This document shows positions 1 through 12,157 of a DNA stretch of 64,000 nucleotides, piece by piece; the first letter of the stretch is position 1, and each line of letters opens with the position of its first letter. Below the pieces are notes generated by a model. The model did no database searches, was not told where the DNA came from, and worked only from the letters and a program-made list of their open reading frames with translations. Source of the stretch: Zantedeschia hybrid cultivar (taxonomy: Eukaryota > Streptophyta > Magnoliopsida > Alismatales > Araceae); contig JARZZO010000013.1 of the NCBI GenBank assembly GCA_030544215.1, positions 47,511,196 through 47,575,195 on the forward strand, written 5' to 3'. Both the position numbers and the translations under genes were made by a program.

Positions 1-650
1 TAATTTGGTGGAAATTGAGTTGACCGTGGCCACATTGACCTTGTTTGAGTCATGAAAGGCGGGAGATCAGACCGTCATTATCAAGGAAAATTAAGTACCA
101 AGCAGTCAAAACCTAAGCAGATCATGAGATTTGTCTTCTAGATTTTAGTATTTCATCACTGACAAAAGTAAGAAGTGAATCAGTCATTTGACTAGAGAAA
201 ATAAGTGAAGTATGACAAAACTATAGATTATGGATAAGATTGGTGACACAATTTTTTTTGAAGATGAAATCATTTGTTGATATTTTTCACTTTTCGATCC
301 CCACGATCTTTCAATGATCTACATTAGTTCCTACAAACTTTATATTTATTTTACACCCCTACAATTTTTGAACTCCCCCTAAAAATCCTTCTAATTAGCA
401 ATTATAAAAAATATTTAAAATATTCACAGAATATTTCTAATATATTCTGCCAGAAATAAGATATATAAAAGGAATACTCGATGACCCTTTTGGGAGAGTT
501 CAAAGATAATAGGAGATTTAAAATAGATATGAAGATTGCAAGGACTAATATAGAATATTAAAAGATTGTAAGGTTCAGAACGTAAATAATCATATTTATT
601 TATTTTGTTTAAAATATGAGATGTACACTATTAAAGGGTGATGTACTATT

Positions 651-800
651 GTAATTAAATGTAAATTTATTTTGACGACAACATTCGTTATTGGGGAAAG
701 AGGGACCGCGAATAGGGGTTGGACCAAGCACAAGAGGGGGACATGGACAATGCATTGGACTCCATTGGAGTGGGAATGGATTTTCATACTCCGTGTGCAT
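651..800 (+). repeat. Dispersed repeat, second copy near 4131-4260
   Basis: The block beginning TAATTAAATG...AAATTTATTTTG, followed by a GAGGGA stretch, a TTGACCAAG-like stretch and GTTGGATTGGA-like sequence, occurs again in diverged form at about 4131-4260. The family is not recognised; both copies are non-coding. Confidence 0.35.
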
Positions 801-859
801 TAGAGGAACAACATAGATCGTATCTCACTCCCCACCTAACGAGGAGCATGCTGTTTTAT

Positions 860-1110
860 TTTCTTTTCGACATTTTTTTATTTTTTTTGGGACGTGTGAT
901 AAAAAATTGGATGGTATAACCAACAAGTTTGGATCGGCCCTGAGTTAGTTGTATATTTTTTTTTGAAAAAAATACTTTTGGTACTCACCTTGGTTTGAAT
1001 GTAAAAAAAAGTTTTTTGTTTTAAAAAAAATATACAACTAGGTCGGGACTAATCCAAATTGACTGGTTGTACCGTCTAATTTTTGATCGGATGTCTTCAA
1101 AAAATTAAAA
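860..1110. repeat. Foldback (inverted-repeat) element
   Basis: A left arm (about 888-975) and a right arm (about 1017-1100) are near reverse complements. The left arm reads ATTGGATGGTATAACC and TTAGTTGTATATTTTT; the right arm reads AAAAATATACAACTA and GGTTGTACCGTCTAAT. This is MITE-like with a short loop. A related arm sequence (TTTTTGATCNGACG) recurs at 21.6-21.9 kb. Confidence 0.6.
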
Positions 1111-1749
1111 AAAGTAGATAAAATAAATAAATAAATAAACTAACCTATTACATGACGTAGTGCGGTATTTATTTCTCCTTAGTGTATGAGACTTGACCCA
1201 CTAAGATGTTGAAATCTGAACTAATGTTTGCTATACTGTTGGCAGCACTGCGTTGGATCAGATGGTTCAGTTGCATGAGCGTGTAACTCTTTTTTTTTTT
1301 AAAAGTTTTGTACAGATATTGAGCTAAAGTACTCTCTCAGCTTGACTTTTTTTTTTTTCCTTGATGACTACATTGCAGTCCGATCAAAAAACTTAGACGG
1401 GTGGCGGCCCCTTGATGCAATCAATGTGAATCGCAAGATCGATGCAGTAAATATTACTCTAAATATCAAATATTTTCATGTCAAAAGTATTGCATCACAC
1501 TAACCAAAAGCATTACGGTGCCTTCTGTACCCAAATTTCACTTAGAGCGACAAGTGCCGGTAGAGGATAACGGGCAACAATGAGCAGAGGCAGAGAAGTA
1601 CATGAGGACATTTTGGTCCCTTAATTGAACCAATTTGATCTACCAAGGGACACATGGTTCACATTCAAAGTTGATTGATCGATCATCTGCTTTCTCAGGA
1701 CATTCTATGTTAACCTTCAGAAGTAAAGACATCAAGATCAATGGAAAAA

Positions 1750-2502
1750 GAAGTGCTTCAAATAAAAGTAAGAGTTCGTGGATCATGAGGAATGACTCTG
1801 TAGGAGGTGGCCTCTTTCTTAATTTATTAGCACTAAGATTTCGTGGAGGATACTGCTAACATGACAGGCAAGCTTCCCCATCTTTTTTACCAAGCTGACG
1901 TTAGTGATTAGGAAAGTCCAATCTCTTAAAATGTTATTACACTTCTATCAGGTAAGTTGTAAACATCTCTTTCACTTGGATTCCTCTTTTTGAAAGAATA
2001 AGAAAAGTAGATAATTTTTTCTGTAATCTTGGCAATCTTCTTTGTGAATCATGAGGAGATGAGATCTCTATAAGTAGTGGTCTCTATCTTAAATTGTTAG
2101 CTCTATCACCATGTGTGGGGATAAGAAAGAAGTGCTTCAAATAAAAGTAAGAGTTCATGGATCATGAGGAATGACTCTGTAGGAGGTGGTCTCTATCTTA
2201 ATTTATTAGCACTAAGATTTCGTGGAGGATACTGGTAACATGATAGGAAAGCTTCCCCATCTTTTTTCCCAAGCTGACGTAGGTGATTAGGAAAGATCAG
2301 TTCTTTAAAATGTTGTTGCACTTCTATCAGGTAAGCTGTAAAAATCTCTTTCACCTAGATATCTCTTTTTTAAGGGGTAAAAAAATTGGATAATTTTTTC
2401 CGTCATCCTAGCAGTGCTCTTGGTGGATCATGAGGACATGATATCTCTATAAGTGGTGGTCTCCATCTTAAATTATTAGCACTATCACCATGTGTGGGGA
2501 CA
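1750..2502 (+). repeat. Tandem duplication, unit about 379 bp
   Basis: Copy 1 begins at 1750 and copy 2 at 2129, both with GAAGTGCTTCAAATAAAAG. They stay alignable through to GTGTGGGGA at about 2121 and 2500. Inside each copy a shorter block (TCATGAGGA...GGTGGTCTC...TTATTAGC) appears twice, so the short block occurs four times in all. Non-coding. Confidence 0.75.
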
Positions 2503-3860
2503 AGTACTTCATTCTAGGATATTTTCGTGATCTCACGTGAAAATGAAACGATCTTCATAAATCAGTCCCCATAGCCTGCAGAAGTTCCATATTTACCTTT
2601 CCATTTCCACCGTTTAAAAATAATGCCTCGTGTTCTCACTTTGCTTGGAAGTGAATTTTCCATATCTAAATAGGCGTTTGAAAAGTACATTCTCATAAAT
2701 GTCCCTTCTTAAGAGAAATTGTAGGCACTGATTTGTGAAAAACTCGAAAAGAAAAAAAAAACCGAGACTTTTGGCAATAAAGGCATTGTACTCCAATACA
2801 AATAGAGCAAAGTGTGTTGCGCATTTGCGAACAAGTTTTGTTTAGACCATACGAAAATTAGTTTTTTTTAAAAAAAATATATAAAGAACCCTTCCTAGGA
2901 CTAATAATGAACATAATTGCACAAATACAATTGCCTATGTACTCCTCTTACCTTCAAAAATCATACCCACTCTGCTTAATAAGTTCTAACTGATCTCCAC
3001 CGTTCAGAGACTAAGTTCCGACTGATCTCCACCGTTCAGAGACCTTCAAGCAGAATGTGGCATTTTCAGGTCTTTGGTTGTGTGACATGGTGTCTCACAT
3101 GGCATGGCTTTGTATAATTTAATTTGGGATTTTAATAAGATTACAATCTTTTCATATTTTTAATGAGTAAACTAAATAAATTAATAACCTATCTTTTTTC
3201 CACAGTTTAAAAGTTACTAAAAGATTTTAGTAGTGAGCGACTCTGCTAAATTATAATCAAATATTTGTATATTCGAAAACATACATGTAATTAACAAATA
3301 TGTTTTATGATTTTCTCAAGGTTCTGATGTCATTCAGTTCCCCAATACGTCTCATCTTCTAAATATTTTGGAACCGAACCATATCCAAATAGCCAATTGC
3401 GTAATATAAGTTTGGTTTGTAAATTTAATAGTTTCTGTATTCATTTACAAAACAAATTAAATGGAACTTGAACAGCAGTTTTGATTTTATTGTTCGGTTA
3501 AAACTAAACTAGCAAATAAATAGTCCAAACATCACTAGCAGCTGCAAATTTTGACAGCTTAACTTGAAAACCATGATGAGTAAGATGGTGCCGAGTTTGG
3601 ATCGACGTTGTTTGAATCAAGTAAGAAGCAAGAGACTCTCAGGTCAACTTGATTTTAACAAATTTTGTAATAATTTTAAAATATTATATACATACATGCA
3701 TCATTCAAGTGAGAATCGCACCAAATTTATTTGTGAAATTCGAACTCAAGTTTTAGTTAGATCAAGCTAGAAGAATTATAATGGAGAAAAAATTTCTTGA
3801 GAAAATTTTAGAGAACGTAAACACCCCTCTAGGGTTATAGATGATCGAATTGGGGGTATA

Positions 3861-4048
3861 TAGGGATGCAAATGGCAACTACTAACCTGATCATTTGACT
3901 CATGATCGATTTATAGATGACTCGTGATAGCCTTTTTAAATGGATATATATTAGTTTATGGGTCAGTTGATAGATAGTCATTTAAAATCAACAATATAAT
4001 AGATAACGTCACGGATCCACCTTATATTCTGACTCATTTGCACCCCCA
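3861..4048. mobile_element. MITE-like element with TAGGGATGCAAATG ends
   Basis: The left end is TAGGGATGCAAATGG and the right end CATTTGCACCCCC, which are inverted relative to each other. The interior is AT-rich and non-coding. A related element with the same interior words (GATAGTCNTTTTAAA, GGATAACG-like) lies at 33174-33457, and a further end-like sequence at about 20766. Confidence 0.55.
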
Positions 4049-4549
4049 ATTGGACAGTCTTATGCAATAACCAGGGACCATGGATAAGAAATATGATGTA
4101 CAAACAACTATGTCATCATGTGACCATGGCGTTCTAATTAAATGGAAATTTATTTTGGAGATAATAACCTACACCGCGAGAGGAGGGATACCTCGTATGC
4201 GAGCTTGACCAAGAACTGTTTGGACGAAAGAAAGGAGAACATGTGCGTTGGATTGGAGAGGCATACTACTTGAAACAAAAGGTATCCTTTGATGAGGATC
4301 CAAGATAGATGTGTCACCTTACTTGTTATGCTATCAATTTAATAAGTTTTTTCATTAACTAACTTTAGGCTAACAATCACTTTGGATGATAAATAGAATT
4401 AACGATGTACCATACGTGTCTAGTCTAGAAGAATTTATTATTTTATTTGTTATACATATCGATTTAAATAGAGTATCTTTGCTATCTTATAAATTAATAA
4501 TTGGCCGAATAAAAAGTGCCTAACAATATGACTCCCTGTCGTTTTTCTA

Positions 4550-5460
4550 GGAATATCCGCTGATCATTGCCTGAGCCGTAGGATATGACTTCAGGTTCCA
4601 AGAATCAATTGGGTAAGATGGTTGGCTAAAGGAAAGTCAAGGGTTCAAGTTGGTTGAGAGTTTAAAAATTTTATTATTTTTTTTCGGCCAAAAGTGCCGC
4701 AAGATTATGTCCTTTGATCCGTGGGGTTACTCTCTCAAAAATTGACTTGGGTTTGGAATTATCTCCTACTAAAGGAGAATTGTCGGTGATGTGAAATTAT
4801 CTCCCTCTTGAGAAGAAAATATTAGACTTTGTCCATATTTAAATCTAGATTTCCTATATATAGGTGTAGTGGTCAGATCTTTTGGATACTCGATAGAATT
4901 TGTAGAATCGGGAATGTCTAAAGTAGAGCTTGCAAGAAGAAGAAGAGATGTCAGAGGGGCCACTCGTTCCTTTGGGGAGCAAGACCCTTCGATGTCTAAG
5001 TCAGACTCTTGAAAATGTGGAGAACTCTTTGGGGTTCAGTGTAGTAGGCTTTACCCTTCGATCTTTACGGATTGACCCTAGGGGCCTTTATTCTCTCGAG
5101 CAGTCAAGAGGCAATAGCTTTTGAGTCCAAGTACTTGGCCTCCCCCTGTTGAAGCAAAGACTTTGGGTTGTTGAGAAGGTTGGCTCCTCTGGACACTCGA
5201 GAGTTTTGATCGAGACACAAATGATCTCCAACCTTCCCGACTGAGATGTTGGTATTTTTAGGCTTGATTTTCTTGGGATTCAGAACCTATCATTCTGGAT
5301 TCCAGCTTTCGACCTGCTAGTTAGGATACTGAGAGAACTTGCATGGTGCGCTCGCGTGTGTAGTAAGCGCACACCCTTAAGCTTTCGGCTAGTTGGCCCT
5401 GATTGGATCGGATCTCAATTACCCCTCGTAAATATATATACAAACTCGGCCAACTGAGCC
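4550..5460 (-). mobile_element. Relic of a gypsy LTR
   Basis: The reverse complement contains words in the same order as the LTR at 40187-40857: a CTNAGNCATC-like block, then GAGGG, GGCCCCT and a TCTTCTTGCAAG-like end. The stretch around 4890-5010 also aligns with 26540-26660. No coding part is left, and borders are approximate. Confidence 0.35.
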
Positions 5461-8400
5461 ACCTTTTAAGAAAAAAATAAATAAATAAAACAAGTTGTAA
5501 CTTTTAAAAAGAGGTCTTAGTGGTACTACTAAGAGAAAGATGTGTCGTACATATATTAATGCAGACGTATACTTGAGCTATATTTTGATTGTTGTTGATT
5601 GTGCTAGTTCCATGTCATGTCACGAGCATGAACCAAGCATTTTGGGTCCGTTCAATAGACGGATTAGCTTTAGGCAGACTGAAAGCCTAATATGAAATTA
5701 ACGTTGTCTTATAGAAAATGTTGGTGGTACCACCTGAGACGCAGGCAGCCGTCGGATCACTAATCCACTCTCTCTCTCTCGATCACGGATCATACAATTC
5801 AGGTGGCTCCAAACTTGACAAATTCTAAGTACTCTAAACTAAGAAGCAATACTTATTGCACCGTATGAGGTGCAATCGGAAAAGAATAGTATTTTCAAAA
5901 TTTATTTTTTATGGTTGGTCCGATCATGTCTAGTGCACCCGTACAATTCAGTCTGTGATTAGATGATTCAAAAAATTCTAAAAAATAAAAAACCGAACCT
6001 AATTTTATTGGATCTGACTTATTAAATATATATTTTTACTGTTCATGGAGACTCAATTTTGTGACTTTTTAGAATTTTCAGGTTCGACCGATTAAAGATC
6101 ACATTGTTTGAACATGTTGGACATGGTGGAGCCAACTTTAAAAAAACTTTAAAAAATCTCATCTTTTTTAAAAAAAAATTATGTGCCACTTCCATAGCAG
6201 TAAATATTACTCCGAGTTAAGTCGCCTGGACTGACAAGCGGTGGACAGGTCGTAAATGGGTCAACAGGCTTTAAATGAGCCACATACACCGGGCCACACT
6301 TGGGCCTTTTGATTGTGGCCTGTCTCGGGCTTCAGCCGGCACCTAAACTCTGTGTAGACCCCACCTGCCTCTGCGTTGCTCCAGCCTATTAACTTGGCCC
6401 ATGGACATCAGACAAAAGAGAGAAGAAAAAAATTCTTCTAGAATAATGCTGTACACAAGTGTGTTGCAGCTCTTGTGCTCTCGTTGAATTGCATCTGCAA
6501 CAGAGGTACGGATTTTTTCAAGCATCCAATCTTTATGGACACTGAGTTGGGGTGATCTCTCAACTTGATTTTAAAAAAGAAAAGAAAATTATATTCAAGG
6601 CATTATCATTTGATCAAAGTGATCGATGGCAAATTACAATACACTTGGGCATTGCAGCAAGTACTCTTTCTCCCTTTTAAGATGAGATAAGTCATCACAG
6701 TTTGATTTCACTGACAGATAGCTCACTTTCATTGTAATCATGTTCTTAAAGGGTTATTTAGCAACAAATAATCCGTCTCCTTGGTTCTGTAGTAGTTATA
6801 TATGACAGCATGGTAAGGTAATGCATTTTTTAATTGTTGGCTTTGTCTTCAAAGATTGGTTGGTAAACTTAAAACCAAAACTGTTGGCTTTGATCTGTTC
6901 TGAAGGATTTTTCTTCACCAGGTTCATTTTTCAACAAGAACCACAAAATAGTAGGTCCGCAGGTTCACCCACGCGTGCAAGCACACGCGTAGCAGTTGTG
7001 TATTTTTTTTCTCTATTTTTCCCCATTTGAAGAAGTGAGACAGCTGAGACATGGTATTTTTAAGTCCCACTATAATATTTTTGACCAATTCTTCTTGTAG
7101 AGGGGATTCTTGCCTGTCTAATCTAGTAGGGGCTGGATTGGATGAGCAGGTGGAACCGCGGAGATGTCATCAAACTATCTATACAATCTGTTATCTAAAT
7201 TCTTTATGCTACTAACACCACCCAAGTTGTCACCACAGTTGTTATTCTTTACATGGGATTTAATTTTTTATGATATCAACTAGAGCAACGAGTTGATCAT
7301 GGCTAATATAAGAAAGGACACGTATCAGGTCATGTAGCTGAAAATCATGTTAAGGAGGCAAAAATTGTTGTGATCAAGTAAAGCATCTTCTTCGATGAAC
7401 CCTCTTTTTTTATAGTGTTTCCTTCTTGTAAGGTATGTTTCTTCTCTTCTTCTCCCTCTAAAACTCTTGTTTCATTTGCCAGTTCAATGTATCTATCACT
7501 CCAGCCGGCGACTTTATAATTAACAATCAAATAACAAGCATATGGTGAAATGTCTTAGCATATGGATACAAGAATTCAAATTTGGATTTTTTTTCAAAAG
7601 GATAACTTTTCTAAAGTTATATGGTTTCACTACGATGCTTCTATATAGGGATATTTAGAAAATTGGCTGGAGGCTGATTGCAAGGAAAAGGACACTATGA
7701 ACATATTTCAATGGAGGAGAACTGCATGCCTAACAAGGTTTTACTCGAAGTTCAAAAAAAAAAAAAACAAGGTTTTACTCTCTTCAGGAACACCTTGACA
7801 AATTGCCTGGCCAAAAGGGTCTAGATGTAAATGTTCTTACAAGGACAATAATATAATATTGTTCATAACACAATATTCAGTATCACTAAGAGCATGCATT
7901 AATTTTAAGAGGCTATGATTTCTTTGTGATTAAATTAGATTCCTCTGACCCACTAGGTACTATCTTCCTCTACCAAGATTACATTGAAAACTTAAAACAG
8001 AATGACTTTAGAACGTTATTTGCAGACATTTAAGTTCACACATGACTCAAAGTGAAAACTCTCCCTCCTTATTGCAACTTATCTAGGCATTTTAATTTTA
8101 CATGTAGTTCTTTTTTTTTTTTGCCTCAGTTAATATGTACCTTGAAAACTTAGTCAAGATGGTTTAAGATGACAAGGCCACGCACGAACAAGTTTATAGG
8201 TCAACCAATATAACGCTGATCCGTATTGAAGCACGCCAGTGGACCGCAAGGGGCAAACCAAGGCAAGTTCACAGGTCAACCATCCATTAACCATGTATAG
8301 GTAAACCATATTCACAGACTATATAGACTTGCGGATGCTGACCTTCCACTTGCCCGGACAAGAAAAAATAATAATATATTAGTGGGTTTCTGACATAAAA

Positions 8401-8674
8401 TTTCTTATAAAATTATACATACAATAGATTATTTGATGTTTTATTGTAAGTAAGAATCGTCCTTAAGATTTTGATCTTGTACAAAAGCTGTGACACCATA
8501 TGGGAAATTGGCCAATATATAATAAGAAGGTGAGACAATGCCTATAATGGCCACTTGGGAATTTTTTCTTTATAGAATTTGAAAATGCGCCGGCACATGT
8601 ATAAAATGTTTGAGGGTGATCCTGGAAAAAAGTCAAAACTGAACAAATCTTATTATACTATTAGGCAATATCTA

Positions 8675-9053
8675 GGGGTGTTTGTATTTGCTAAAATTTC
8701 TGAAAAAATAATTTTCTAATTAACTTTCATTTGTCTTGCAAACACGAGTAAAAGTTAGTTGAGAAAATATTTTTTATATTCTCAAAATATTCTCTTTTTC
8801 TCCGAGAAGTATTTCTCTACCCCCTTCTATGGAGAAATATTTTCCATAATTTTGTTTCTCATTTTGCATCTGTCTCTCCCTCTCCTCATGTTGGATCCTC
8901 TCTTCACTTTATATTTTCACTTATTTTTCTATGAGATTTGCAAATGTATATGTTTATTTTTTTTTAAAAATATTTTTCATGATTTTTTACTTTCTAAAGA
9001 AATACTTCTAGTGATTCTTTACTTTCCGGAGAAGTATTGAGAATGCAAACACC
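8675..9053. mobile_element. MITE-like element with GGTGTTTG ends
   Basis: The left end GGGGTGTTTGTATTTGC and the right end GAATGCAAACACC are inverted. The interior repeats GAGAAATATTTT-like words in both orientations and codes for nothing. hAT-derived MITEs often have such ends; the superfamily assignment is an inference. Confidence 0.5.
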
Positions 9054-9113
9054 TTCTTAACGTTTTCCACTGAAATCTTTTTAATGTATAATTAACCTTT
9101 AGGACGGGTTAGT

Positions 9114-9152
9114 GGGTTTAGGGTTTAGGGTTTTAGGGCTTAGGGTTTAGGA
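9114..9152 (+). repeat. Interstitial telomere-like tract (TTTAGGG)n
   Basis: About five degenerate copies of the plant telomere unit TTTAGGG in a row. The tract sits at the left edge of the duplicated peroxidase block; the corresponding position before the second block (near 18.74 kb) lacks it. Confidence 0.75.
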
Positions 9153-11379
9153 TTAGTGGGACTCCAATTTCAGGGTAAAACCAAATCCAAGTACGTCTGT
9201 TTTGATCTGGCCACGTTCTAATTTGAACGAGACCCTCATTTAACCTGGTTTACATTTGAAATTTCTCTTTCTTAGCACTTGTAAATGATGCATCAATAGA
9301 TTTATCTAATTTGTCCATAAAATGGTTGCTTACGAACAAGGAATGGACTTTCCATGTCCTGGTCGGATTTGTATCTACCTAAGCCAGCACTATAGCCCCC
9401 TCATTAGCTTGGAAACAAAGCAAAATTTCTTAAAAAATAACTTCACATTAACTTAAATGCAAAAAAAATTAAATCATGGCACGAGCTTAAATTAATATTG
9501 ACTTAGATCAAACAAATACAGGACATAGAGAATCTCGCATTCTATTTAAGGAGATAAACTGCATCATTTTTGAGATAGAAACCTCCTCGGGCTCATCAAC
9601 TGTACAGTGCGCATATAAGTTAAGTTCCCCGTAAGTCCATGTTTGCTGCTCACACAGTCACGCACATGTAGGACTGTAAATGGTGTGTATTCGAACTTAA
9701 GCTATAATTTATTTATCTAAAACTATAATATGTATTTCTAAGTAGATTTAATTTTAAGTTTAAAATTATGAAAATATAGTTATAAATTTTGTGCAACATA
9801 TGAGAATAGTCAATATATAGGAGAGTGTTAATAAATCCAGGCCTAGCTATTTTGACAGCCCTAAAACACGACATGATACGATAAGTTGAAGGTATAAATG
9901 AACACCAAGACATCAGGTGAGTACACCAACACTTGAAAAAGCGACTGGATCTCCTTAGTACGCTGGTTGACCTGCTGAACCAGTGCACCAGAGGGGGAGG
10001 GTGGGCCCCGTCGAGTTTTTCAGTTCGGCAAGAAACCTTTTTTCAGAAAAGATCTGACCCTCCCTCCAGTGTATTGATTGAGTTCGATCCACCATTATAC
10101 TGAAGGGATCCGATCTCCTTAAAAAAATACTTGGTGCATGCAATGCCCAAGACTTGGTATAGTAAAACAATCTATCGCACATCAAACCTATAACCTGAGA
10201 ATAATGCTCTAGTGTTTGGTGGGGGGTCCCTTTCGCTCGTGTTCAGATTGCTGTCTAAATGGCACTGTCGAGACCTTAACTAACCCATATAATACTATTT
10301 GGTGCACCCACGAAGAAGCCAGCTGAGCCCTCTCAACTCGGTCTATAGATAACTTATGCAAGTGCAAAGCTTGCTAAGAGAAGCCAAGCAAGCCTTTCAT
10401 TAGACTTTGCTTTGTGTGTGTCTTTTGGTCATTACGTTGCTTAATTTGTGTGTTGTGAGAGAGAAGGATCAACTGATGCATGGAAACATCCGGAGTAGAG
10501 CTGACGAGGGTAGCCCAGATCTGCCCTAAACAGATCAGTAATACGTACCCCACAAGTAAACCCATAGAGGTGCCAGCTGACAAGGGTTTCTTTTCCGTTG
10601 CAGTGATAGATCGAGATAGGATCTATATTAGGTTGTGGATGGTCTATCCTCACACGCACGTTAAATTTAGTTAATAGCTATTTAAGATTGAATTATAATT
10701 TTTCTATTTACATAAAGATTATTATTTTTATTAAAACATAATTTCACGTAACGAAATATTCTAGGTGAGAATTGTGAGTTGGACTTTAAGTAAATGCAAA
10801 TTAAAATCGATTCATTCAAGGATATAGATGATCTATAGCAACAGTGGCGTGCTGAAAAGTTTTAACGCGCTCCCTTATTAGTACCCAAAGATTTTCTTAA
10901 GAAAATTATCTTACATATAGAATTGATCGAATTGGAGAGCGTAATTGATCGAGTTAAACCCGACCTAACACAGGAGATCCGAAGATGAGACCTTGTGACC
11001 CTATTTATTTGGATTTTTGTATGTCTTTATTTACATGAAGATAAAGATAAACATGTCATTTATTCTGAAGAAAAAGTGTTATAATAACACTCTTTTCTAA
11101 CACTATTTTTTGATATGTCAAAATGACAATCATATGTTAGAGGAGAGTGTCATTGTTCCCACATCTTTGACAGCCCTTCTGCTTTTAATATGTGATTCTC
11201 ACTTAAGTTAGTCAAAAATTGATATTAGAAGATACCATTTTACATTCTGAAAAGCTGAATAAGTTTTAAACCTGTTTCATCTCTTTGTGAACGTGGGCTT
11301 GTAATGATCTTAAGCACAGCGTTCTCAGATTGATGCCACATGGGATGTAGCAGACTGGGAACTGATGGAATTAGGATTG

Positions 11380-11900
11380 TCACGGTTTGATTTGGAAGAA
11401 AAAATTCAGAAGTCAAATTAAACCGAAATACTTCATTAAACTGAATTGAACTAAACCGCAAACTTTCTAAACCTAACTAAATTGAACCGCACAAATTCGG
11501 TTTAGTTCGGTTTGATTTGCAATTTGGGTCTCTTTATGAGTTGACCCATTAACATGGATGGACATAGGTTAATCTAAGTGGTCTGTACACCGTTAGATAG
11601 AAGATCCAATAAATTATCAAAAGAATCTTTAAACTAAAAGATCAATCTTATCCTGCATTGTCTAAAAATTTACACACGTTCATATTCTTAAATCAAAGAA
11701 TTTCACACAAATGTCATGTCCTTTTAAGGAATTTAGATTATGCCGGTCTTTTCGATTTATAGGCTGAGAAAATAAAATCTTGCAAACAAATTTTTTTTAT
11801 TTCGGTTCAGTTTTAAATCAAATCGATTTTTTTAAATCTTAATCAGAACCGAATTGAACCTAATTTTTTGATTTGATTTGATTTTTAGATTTGAACTGAG
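11380..11900. repeat. AT-rich repeat with GGTTTGGTTT-type words
   Basis: The stretch is rich in CGGTTTAGTTCGGTTTGATTT and its reverse complement, a composition seen again at 38460-39075. It is probably a decayed non-autonomous DNA transposon lying just upstream of the first peroxidase gene. No coding sequence. Confidence 0.35.
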
Positions 11901-12096
11901 CACTCAGAAGATGGAATCTCGTAACATCATCTACGTATTGACAAGTCCGAGCGAGACTTTGGGACGCGCTTCTTCCGCGGCCCCTTCGCGGCGTCGACTA
12001 TAGATACAAATTAACCCCCTTCTTTTTGGCTACATCCACTGTCACGTCTGACGCAGGCCCTCGGCTCAGGGCTTGTGTAGTGCAGGAGACTTGAAG

Positions 12097-12097
<1 letters not shown>

Positions 12098-12127
<30 letters not shown>
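12098..12127 (+). repeat. (CT)n tract in peroxidase leader
   Basis: A run of about 15 CT units ends 30 bases before the start codon of the first peroxidase gene. The second gene has the same tract at the same place (22069-22088, about ten units). Pyrimidine-rich leaders are common in plant genes and may act as core-promoter or 5' UTR elements. Which role applies here cannot be told. Confidence 0.8.
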
Positions 12128-12130
<3 letters not shown>

Positions 12131-12157
12131 CTCAATATCAGCTGTAGAGTTGGGAAG

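Larger units (their letters stand above)
1..9113. other. Intergenic region without a recognisable gene
   Basis: No open frame here resembles a known protein; all are short and lie in AT-rich sequence. What can be seen is repeats: a foldback near 0.9-1.1 kb, a dispersed repeat at 0.65 and 4.13 kb, a tandem duplication at 1.75-2.5 kb, MITE-like elements at 3.86 and 8.67 kb, and a gypsy LTR relic near 4.55-5.46 kb. A regulatory role cannot be judged. Confidence 0.6.
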
